Source of the DNA: Chrysemys picta bellii
Lineage: Eukaryota > Chordata > Testudines > Emydidae
Assembly (NCBI RefSeq): GCF_011386835.1
Contig: NC_088796.1
Coordinates: 32,257,011-32,321,010, forward strand
Reading direction: 5' to 3'
Length of the DNA: 64,000 nt
The position numbers and the translations under genes were made by a program. The stretch's first letter is position 1. Each line of letters starts with the position of its first letter. The notes beneath the pieces were generated by a model. It searched no databases and had not been told where the DNA came from. It saw nothing but the letters and a program-made list of their open reading frames with translations. Positions 54,893 to 64,000 of the stretch are shown here, piece by piece.

Positions 54893-57800
54893 GGTGAGGG
54901 AGAGACTCCTTGGACCCTCTCCCTTTCTTGCATGAAAAAACAGGGGCCAGGCACAATGTGGCCCTTAGAGTTTTGTCATTTACTCCCAGTTAGTAACTAT
55001 CAATAAGATAATTCTTATGTTAACTTGTGTAAGTGTTGAACTGACTGAAATAATAAATCTTCAATTAAATCACTAACTTTTTAAAACAAGATTGTAAACA
55101 AGGTTCCATTTCATATTGGAATAAAAAAATCATTTTTTTTACACCTAGAAAGAAAATACATACAAGATATCCCTCCACTTCCATTTCAAAGCCCTAAGGA
55201 GCCCCCAGCTGGTGATATTTGGAGACTGAGGCAAGACATTTCTTAGACAGAATAAAGAACTAATCATACTATACATGGGCAAACAAACCTGACAATTTTA
55301 ACCATTTAATCCACTGATCCAAGGGGAAAGGAGTAGCTTTTACTTGGTGTATTAAGAAACGTTGCTCTGAAAGAAAAATTCTAAAGACCTTATTAGTGCT
55401 GTTATGGCTGGAGAGAGAGATACAGATTAAAGGGAATTGAGACAAGTCAAAGTAGTCCAGTTCTTTCTAAAACAGAAGTTTCAAATTTTAATCAATTGCA
55501 GCTTGATGGATCAGTGGTGCATGCCGTACATAAGTGCCATTACATCGTTTGATTCAGCGTAGAAAACTTCCAGTTTTAAAGGTTGAGAAGAGTTGTCTGC
55601 ATCACATGACCACCACACAATTTGGTGCAGTCTCTGCTGCTGGGAACCAAGTTGAGTAGACTCTGCAAGCTGTTGCAGAGCCAGGCAGAAATGTACTGCC
55701 AGCATGTGGCTGAGGAGATTGCACAGCTGCTGATTGTACTGCTCTTGGCTCTGATGTGCATGAGCATCAGATAAGTCAACTTGTCTGAACTGCAGCTGGG
55801 CTAACTCAAGGCCAACTGTTAGACTAGTCAGTGGGTTCAGTGGATACTGATACTTGCCATGTGCCAAGGGTATGTCCTTTTGTAGCCCTGGCCCAAGTCA
55901 TGTTACAGGATCCAGGAAGTAATGAACACCTCAAACACTCCTTTTGCGTCACAACTTCACTGCAAAAACGGCTTAGCAAGGAATGTCAGTTAAAAAAATC
56001 AGCAGCATCATTACGAAGTTCACTAGCCTAATTAAAGCCAATAGAAAATTTTGAAGTTGGGGTTGAGAAAATGCAAGTAATTTTTGATATGAGATGTGGA
56101 TTATTAAGACATGCCATTTCCTATAGAAACCATTGACAAACAATATTGTGAGAATGTGGTCTCCAAGGCCCCGACTCAGCAACATACGTAAGCCCATGCT
56201 TAACTTTAAGCACTTTAATCAAATTTGACAATGGGAGTTGGATACCTAGGTACTTAGTGGGTTTTTCAAAAGCACCTACCTGCATCTTTAAGTGCCTAAA
56301 TACCTTTTAAAGTCAGATCCCTCTCCAAGAGAGTTTCTGTTACTGTGTTCATTTTCTTTGGTCGTTGTACCATTGTGTGTTCATCTGCTACCATATCTGA
56401 CCTATTGTTAACCTGCATGCTTTAGTTTATTTATATTGAAGTATAAATTGTGACTGGCTGTACAGTATTTGCAATGCTTTCAACTGAACAAACTGACCAT
56501 TTTATTATATTGTATCTTAGAAATGATCAGCATGGCTCACTCGAGGAAAAAGCCATTATACAAAGATGATTACTGTCTGAGGAGTTAGAGTATCTCTCTT
56601 ATAGTTCTTCCTTCGCTCAGGAAACACAGTTGCACTTCCTTAATTCATAATTAGCTTAAAAGCATATAAAGTGCATTTCACTCAGGTGTTCTGTAGTAAT
56701 GTCTTAGGGAAGTACACATGATGAGCATAAAAACTAAATATACTTCATAGATTTAAAAAAAATGGTTCTGTGGCTTTAAAATGTTTTGTAAAACAGAATA
56801 GATTCATGAAAATGTCATACCTCAGTCAAAAGATCACTGAAATGACATGTGTTAGAATGCCAAGCAATATATATGATGCATTAAGGGAGTTATTTATCAA
56901 CTCATGCTATCTAAAATCAGTAGGATTTTCAAAAGTGCTTAGGCACCTAACTCCCATTGAAATAAATGGAAAATAGGCATTTTTAAATACCACTAGGTGC
57001 CTTTTTACATCTTTAGATTCCAAAATACCTCAGAAATGAAAAGGATTTGGAGCTAGATTTTTAATGAAGTTTAGGCTTCTAAGTGCCTGAGATACTTTTG
57101 AGAATGAGGTTTAGACTCCTAAGCCATCTATGTACTTTTGAATTTTTTAATCCAGAATTTATAGTACTTTTTTCACGGTCACATTGTCCAAACATGTTAA
57201 TTTCCTGAATTTTTGGGAGGGGGGGGGCGGAGGGGGGGGGTGTAGAAAAATCTACTTGCAAATTGCAAAGTTCTGTGTTTTCTATAATGTTTTTATGTGC
57301 TTTTCTGAATATTAGCATTTCAGAGAGCTAGTAAATAATAGGATAGTTTTTATAGAATCAAATGATGATCAATATACTTTTGAACACGATCAAAAGAAAA
57401 TGCTTGTTTGCCTGATTTGGAAGGGGATGAACATCTATGCAAATGGAAAGACAATGGGGGTTGAAAGCACCTTGCAAGTGTAGCTTATCAGGATTGGGCC
57501 CCCAAACCTATCTTGTCAATATACGTGGTCCCCTCACTCCTTATATTTCTACCAAGATATCACAACTTATGTAGTATATCCATATGGGGCATTTGTGCAC
57601 AACTTGCAAATAAGGCAGTTTAAACTACTCATTGGTATAAATGAAAAATCAATATTACAAGTATGTGGCAGGTAGCTGAATTTGACTCATAGCATACGTA
57701 TTCATGATAGATCTGGGTGTCAAGGCCTCATCCAGGGCTTCCATTTATTTCAGCGGGTATTCAGTCAAGTCCACATTATCAATATATACAACTTCTGTTC

Positions 57801-59070
57801 ACTAAGTCTTGATCCACCTACTGCAATGTTATATTAAAATAAAAGCGAAAAAAAGAGTGATAGGATCAGATTTTTCAAGGGCACAATTTATACATGACCA
57901 ATTTATGAATTTGCTTTGTGCATATAAGCCAGTCTTGCATGAAAATGTGCCTTAGAAAATCTGGCCCTTAGCACTAGAAAGCTGTTATGTAACATGGCTT
58001 TTACTTGGGGGGTGGGGGAGTTTCTTTTCTGTTTAGTTTTGCTTTCATTTCTGGCCCCAGCCCATAAATAAATTGCATTATTTGCCTTTTATCTCTGTGG
58101 ATAATATTTTAGAAAGCATTTTATTCTGTTTGAGCTGGTCTCATGACAGATGGACTGGAATCCTACCTGCTGGCAAGGGCTTAATTTGTGACAGGAACTC
58201 TACCAGCCTTTCTTACCTCAGGCTGTTTATGGCATAACATGAGGAACTATCATTTACACTCATGATAGTGAAGCAGATGTTGCTCTGCCTTGTGTAATCC
58301 CCACCTGGCACTACTATGGCTGCCCATAACTAACATATTCAGTCAAGAGGTCAGAATGCCTGTCACTTGGGCTCTTCAGACGTGCAGTAGCCATTTCGCC
58401 TCATCTATTTTTAGTCCAGCACTGGCATGTTTAAAGAGCAGCATATCAACACTGAATACAAGGAACAAAACAAAATTCTGCAGAAAAAAACCCTTTCAGC
58501 TTCAGTGAAAGCAACATGTAGTCCAAATATTCCGCTTTTTCCATTTAATTCAAATTTACGACGGAGTACTTTCCAGTGATGGATGGCTGTATCAGCCACG
58601 CAGACTAAGGGAGACCAAGTCATTGTGTATAATTTTCCTTTTCTGTTGTTAGGTACATGTCTGAGATCTCGTACTGTGATTTTCATGAAAAAGAAGGGGA
58701 ATATTGAACTTACATTTATTTGGACTGATTACACATTTTATGGCAAAATGATTCATAATGTCGGAATTATGAACAAAAATAAATATCCTATTTTGACAGT
58801 CAAAGAGTATTATAAGTAATTAAGAGAATTAGAGCCAAATTCTGCTCCGAGATCATATGTGAAATGTATTGCCAAGAGTCAGGTGTTTTCCAAGAAATTT
58901 AGCCAGAGAACATACATTTGAATTCATCTGAATCCTGCCTCCAGGTTTAAATGCATGTACAGAGACTTCCCAGGGATAAAAACAAGTAAGGATTGGGCAG
59001 AAATGAGGGGAAAGAAGGGGAGAAAATTGAGCAGAAAAATGAAGAATATTCTCAAGAAGCAACTTCCTCT
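54893..59070. other. Unassigned DNA; one Leu/Gln-rich open frame; G-rich run
   Basis: A 118-codon minus-strand frame (55,511-55,867) is rich in Leu, Gln and His ('LCNLLSHMLAVHFCLALQQL') but matches nothing I know. Fold-back halves occur at 56.17-56.32 and 56.92-57.12 kb. A G-rich tract lies at 57,215-57,240. Confidence 0.45.
57215..57240 (+). repeat. G-rich tract, possible quadruplex
   Basis: 'gggagggggggggcggaggg' followed by more G gives at least four G runs of three or more on the plus strand. Confidence 0.8.
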
Positions 59071-59093
59071 TAAATAAATAAATAAATAAATAT
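59071..59093. repeat. (AAAT)n microsatellite
   Basis: 'aaataaataaataaataaat' stands at the 3' end of the minus-strand SINE, where such runs often form next to a retroposon tail. Confidence 0.9.
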
Positions 59094-59264
59094 ATCCTAT
59101 CTCCTAGAACTGGAAGGGACCTTGAAAGGTCATACGAGTCCAGTCCCCTGCCTTCACTAGCAGGATCAAGTACTGATTTTGCCCCAGATCCCTAAGTGGC
59201 CCCTTCAAGGATTGAACTCACAACCCTGGGTTTAGGAGGCCAATGCTCAAACCACTGAGCTCTC
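59094..59264 (-). mobile_element. tRNA-derived SINE with CR1-like tail (turtle type)
   Basis: On the minus strand the element opens with a tRNA-like head: A-box region 'gctcagtggtttgagcattg' and B-box region 'gttgtgagttcaatcc' (complement of 59,209-59,224). An unrelated body follows, then a tail with 'ggactggactcgtatgacct' and 'ttccagttctaggaga', which is the CR1 3' end. SINEs that borrow the CR1 tail for reverse transcription are known from turtles. RNA polymerase III would transcribe it from the internal boxes. This is not a functional tRNA gene. Confidence 0.88.
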
Positions 59265-59914
59265 TTATTTTCTCTCTCCAAATATATAAAGTAAAAGTTG
59301 AAAATGAGCCATGTAAGTTTAACCTGACAAAATGAAGAGCTTGATTCTGCCACCTTTACTCAAACTGTGTATTAATTTACACAACAGTTCAATGGGACTA
59401 CTCTCAGAGTAAGGTGCTACTCAATGTGAGTAAAGATGTCAGAATTGAGCCCGCTTCCCGGCTCTTTGAGCTCTGGTCAAGTGAAAAATTCTCTAAGTTA
59501 TACTTTTAAGATTACTACTCTCTCCTTTTTATAGATTTCCACCAATCCTATCCTTCTCCTAGTCTGGATTTTGCAGATGTTATGGATACATATTTGCCTC
59601 TATCACAGCCGTGATATGGGAATGCAAAAATATGACACGATCTATAAGGCCCAGAGCAAATCTTCCATCACTAATGTTCTAGTCTTCTCCCCTGTTGCTT
59701 TGTCTGTTACAGGTTATCTGCTGTCCAAGGTGACCTACGAAGGTGATATGGGTGAAAACATTTAACTTGCAGTGTGTCAAGGTTTGTGGACCAGAGAAAG
59801 TTAAAATGTTGCCCTGAATAAGTCTCAGAGTGGCACAATGGAGACTTGATTCTACTCCCATTGAAGTAAATGGAAAAACTCCTATTGACTTAACTCCGGG
59901 TTGGATCAAACCCT

Positions 59915-60115
59915 GGATGAACATAGGAACTGACATGCAGGATCAGACCCAAAGTCCATCTAGTCTGATATCCTGCCTCTGATAGTGGCTAGTACTAGAT
60001 GCTTCAGAGGAAATTGTAAGAACCACACATCTATATAAGTGTCCAGGACAAACAAAAATTTTTTTTGCAGATAATCCTGGCATCTCATTTGGGTCCCTTA
60101 GTGTCCAATAATGGG
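59915..60115 (-). mobile_element. CR1 LINE 3' end, worn
   Basis: 'tgaacataggaactgacatg', 'cagacccaaagtccatctag' and 'gatatcctgcctctgatagt' follow the minus-strand order of the 'cggccat' CR1 subfamily, with loss of the 'cggccat' motif itself and more substitutions than the other copies. Confidence 0.8.
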
Positions 60116-63100
60116 TCATAGAAACTGGTATAAGATGGAATAATGAGATTTTTAAAAAGAAAAAAATATAGGTTTGATCCCTTCTCTTTTTTAGGTAAAA
60201 CATAGTTTGAGTACTATTTTTTGTAGAAGATGAATGTTTGGCTTTTGTGACTGTTACATCTGTTTTCAGAGTGACATTTTAAGATTCTATCCTATATTTA
60301 CTATAACTCAGTGGACCTTCCTTAGCATCTCTTCCCTGATGCAGGGTATCACTGGCACTGGCTAAGGGTGAGAGACATCCCAAGTTAAGCAGACATGTGT
60401 GGTTCTGTCACCCTAAGGATACAAGAAGTGACTCCCTGGATCAGACTAAAGATTCCAAAGCACATGAATTTTTATTTTATAGAGCAAGTTTGGTCTCTTG
60501 CTTTTACAAAACTAAAAAGCTTTAAACAGACTGGTTCTTTTTTTCTCTTAAACTACCATGGGACAGGTGCTGACAGCTGAAATGTGTGGAGACCTGTGCA
60601 ACAGTTTTGTCAAAGCCAAACAAATGTCTTGGATTCCCTTCTCAGATTCACTCCTTGGAGTAGTTTCTCCAGTAGAATGTGTTCTGACAGCCATTTTCTA
60701 TATCAGTGTCAATTTGGTTTACAAAAATGCACCCATCTGGGCATATTTCAAAGCTTGCCAATCCCAGCCCTACCCAGACCAGCTACAAATTCACCAGCAT
60801 GATCAGAGTCTCAGTTCAGTTACAAACAGGAACTGGGGAAACCAAGCTTACAAAACTGACTGCGCTGATTAAAAGATTATGTAAGTTAGGGACTGTTTTC
60901 TTTTTCCACTGACTATAGCAAAACCATCCTTTGTTTCCCATTTTCCTGGTCCTTGGATTCCCTGTTGATTAGGCCAGGGAACAGATAAATACTCTGCTCT
61001 GAGGAATATGTTTTCATGTGTGTTCAGGAGAACACTCACAATTTGTACATGTTTGTAAATATCATTTCGCCTGCTGCTGGAGACAGACTGTGCTAGTGAA
61101 TATGCAGAGCTGAGCCAGAGACGGGAAGGACATGGATGTGGCAGGGTGGTGGTGGGGGAGATGGAGTATCAGACATCAGGGATAGGGGAAGGACGGGGTG
61201 CCCTGTGAAGCGCGGGGACATGTACTGGAAATGGAGGAATAGAGGGCCATAATGCTGTGCTACCTAATTACTGAATGATAAGTTGTGGGAAGAATGGGTA
61301 TGGGAAAATGTGTGAAAGAGAGGATATGGAAGGGGAAGAATAGGGAACTGGAGTGAATATAATATAGAACTGGGAAAAGCAGACTCTTATCCATGGTAAA
61401 TTTCAAAGGCATACAGTTTTCTAGATATAAAATATAAGGGCTTTAATATCTCAATGTTGATTAAATGCTCCCTCACTCCCCTCCTACTACCCTATATCTC
61501 CCCTAGTTGTAACACACACATATAATACACACATGTACACATGTTTTTGTGTATGTGTATATCTCCTAGGGGGTTGCTAAAGGCCCACTTTGATGAGCCT
61601 CAGGAGATCTGTCAGAGCAGTTTCCTGTATACATTAACCCACTTTAAAGTTATGGTGCTCATCCACAAAACTGAGAAGTGCTCAAATATGGGAATCTGAA
61701 ACTGCTCATGTCTTGACTGTCTAGTGTGTGGATTTGTTCAGGTTTTGTTTGTTTGTTTTATTTTTTGTTTGTTTTTTTAAGTAGAACTTTTAGAAAGAAA
61801 ACATTAGATTTTGGAGCTGCAATCGACTGAAATACATTTTCAGTCTGAATTTTTTGTTAATGTTTCTTGTTTGGGAATTAGCATTATTCATTATCAAATT
61901 AACATTGCTTTCAAGAAAAGCAGATCTATTAAATCATTCTTCCTTTGGGGGAGGGAATCCTAAACTATGTGCCAGCAAGAGTTTCTCCCTCCAGAGCTCC
62001 TTTTGAGTCTTTAACGTCTAATGACAACATTGGAGTTGTGGATGCTCATTTTCTGAAAATCATGAGTCACTTATTTAGGTACCTAAACATGAATTTAGGG
62101 TACATAAAGTAGTCACAAGTCTGAGAATGCTAATCTTTATTTACATGTCAGTCTGAGTGGCACAGACAATGTTCAAATCTCCAATTAATATTGAAAATGA
62201 AGCTTTGGAAACACTAAAAATCAATCTGTGGGATTCTCTATTAATGAGGAGTGAATTCAAGAGGGTTAAAGTGACCAGTGCAATATCCATTTTTTTTAAT
62301 ATGATGTCCCAGTGTGGCAGAAATATCTTTCCAAAATTTTTGATTAAGATGTATTGCTATAGGGAGTATAACTTGCTCTGTATTTACCAGGGACAAGCAG
62401 TCCAATGCGAGTCAAATGAGGGTAGACTGTTAAAGATTTTCTTTTGCTCAAAGTGAATGTTAACAATACCAGTGCAGTCTTTCATATCTAGTGTTAAATT
62501 CATTCAGAACACTACATTGTTGAACAAATTCTCCACGTTGAGAAATATGCACATGTTGCTGTTGAATCAAAAGTTGATAGTAGCAGAATCAGCTCACATT
62601 GTTAAGAAAAATGAAAAAAAAAGTACTTGTATTTTCTATGATTATTTCATGACTGAAAAAAAATGTTGCTACAATCTTGTCCCTGGTTTTACTTTTGAAA
62701 ATGCAGACACCTTAAAGATGGGGGGCCACAAGGCATGTATGGGAGAAGTTGCTGATCCCACAAAAGAAAGATTTTACAGGATCTGTTGTTTTCACCACCT
62801 TTATAATGTGCCGGGGACAGACATTGCTCAACTGTTCATCCCATTAGAATAACTTAGACCATTTAAATGCAGCTACACAAGCTGTGCTGATATTGTTTTA
62901 CAAGTCACTCCCTGCCTTATTTTTGTAAAACAGTGAGAGTGTACAGAAAGATGAATTAAGATAAATATTGAATCACTGGATCATTGGGGGTGGTTTTATA
63001 ATTGCTAGCTTGATTTATAAAACCAAAGCAAGCAATCCAAATGTTAAAGACTAACTTGCTATTTATTGATTTAAGATGACATACTCCCATAGTGTGCTAT

Positions 63101-64000
63101 AGTTAAGGCAGTCCCTGTAGAGCTACATAAAACAGCAGAGCAGTATGACTTCTCATTTTTCCCATCCCCAGAGAAGAACAGAATCATTAGCCAATAATAA
63201 CATCAGAGAAAAACCTATTAAACCTATTATAGGTGTCAAACCAACACGATGACATAAAAGTAAGAGTGAACAGAGACAGTGGCCCACAGGGGATGAAATA
63301 ATACAGTTTTGTCTGCTGCATTTCAGCCTCTGAAGTAGAGTCCATTTGGGTTTATACGTTTCAACAGCAACTGTCAAAAGTGCCAAAACACTCTTAAGTT
63401 TGGATTTCATAACAACTTTTCCCCCTTTGTAACTGATCTTAGTCATTAGTATCTGAGGAATAAAAGGTGGTGAACAACAGCTACCGGCAAGTGTTAATTA
63501 TGGAACAATTATCCCACAAAGATCATTTGCTGCATAGTGTTGAAATAGGAATGATTATTAATACAAAATAGCTTTGTCCTTAGGAGCTGGTCTACCATCA
63601 AATGCTTTAAGACACGAAATAATTAAACAAACTGATCTCTCGTGTCTGATTTAAGAAAGTGAGGGGAAAAAACTATGCCATGTGAATGACAGGGATAATT
63701 CCTAAAAGTTTTCTTCATCTCTTTAAGGCTACATAAAATAGTGGCAATATGAACCACTGTTACCTGTACTTCGATCAGGAATGTTGACAGGAGGGTAAAT
63801 ATCTTTCCTAACAGTAAAAAGGTTAAAGAAATACAGATATTCCTTCTAGGTCTGTGCAGGGACAAGAGGCTTCATATACAGATCCACTCCATCTCCATGG
63901 GACAGAGGTGAGAGTAGCCAAGACTATGGGATTATCTGAGCCATAAAGAGGATTCTCCATAAAATCTAGAGCTTGGCATAAGGGGAGAGGTAAGGAATGT
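60116..64000. other. Unassigned AT-rich DNA
   Basis: No repeat family or host exon was recognised. Between 62,157 and 62,855 a single plus-strand frame of about 232 codons is broken by just one stop (TGA at 62,454). The encoded string has no known motif. A CA-rich tract lies at 61,505-61,560. Confidence 0.45.

Noticed and set aside
58411..58686. 91-codon minus-strand frame considered as a host exon
   Set aside because: No recognised family, no convincing splice-site context, and other frames are also open nearby.
59209..59264. Possible tRNA gene on the minus strand
   Set aside because: A and B box likeness is present but the sequence continues into a SINE body and CR1 tail without an acceptor stem.
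1..64000. Prokaryotic features (operons, ribosome binding sites, attachment sites)
   Set aside because: CR1, SINE, hAT and microsatellite content shows vertebrate nuclear DNA, so such features were not sought as real signals.

Overview
The window looks like non-genic nuclear DNA of a reptile, most probably a turtle (inference). The main evidence is its repeat content. CR1 LINE copies are numerous, from bare 3' ends to a 2.3 kb copy. There is a tRNA-derived SINE with a CR1-like tail at about 59.1-59.26 kb, a combination known from turtles. Other families I associate with turtle genomes are the 'gtatcagaggggtagccgtg' repeat at 28.0 kb, hAT and Tigger-like MITEs, and a chromovirus-like Ty3/Gypsy fragment. 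No host exon, rRNA, genuine tRNA gene or CRISPR array could be supported. The only reading frames that look like proteins belong to transposable elements.

Layout. 0-11 kb: AT-rich DNA with TA/CA microsatellites and one perfect-ended 120 bp hairpin. 11.2-14.1 kb: two inverted copies, about 98% identical, of a ~400 bp sequence flank 2 kb that holds two MITEs. 14.4 kb: long palindromic MITE. 19.7-20.3 kb: CR1 3' ends. 22.6-23.3 kb: probable solo LTR. 25.1-28.2 kb: a dense repeat cluster with fold-backs, a hAT MITE with a perfect 8 bp duplication, a degenerate pyrimidine-rich tandem, an internally deleted CR1, and a hairpin insertion with 13 bp flanking direct repeats. 30.4 kb: CR1 3' end. 34.8-37.3 kb: the best-preserved CR1 (ORF2 from endonuclease end to 3' end, broken by stops and frameshifts) carrying a 66 bp internal inversion. 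39.3-41.2 kb: Ty3/Gypsy remnant with a 258-codon integrase fragment. 43.9-44.3 kb: L2-like LINE scrap. 47.0-47.6 kb: solo LTR with 5 bp duplication. 47.85-48.12 kb: composite tRNA-like repeat. 48.96-51.3 kb: old CR1 with a 214 bp perfect internal duplication and a GC-rich nested insert. 51.4-52.9 kb: microsatellite cluster followed by a fold-back hAT derivative. 54.6 and 59.1-60.1 kb: further CR1 and SINE. The rest is unassigned AT-rich sequence.

Nothing here works together as a pathway. The interest lies in rearrangements inside transposable elements: the head-to-head hAT fold-back, the CR1 microinversion, the perfect duplication in an old CR1, and the near-identical inverted pair at 11-14 kb. 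Family names rest on recognition of sequence and encoded motifs, not on a database search.
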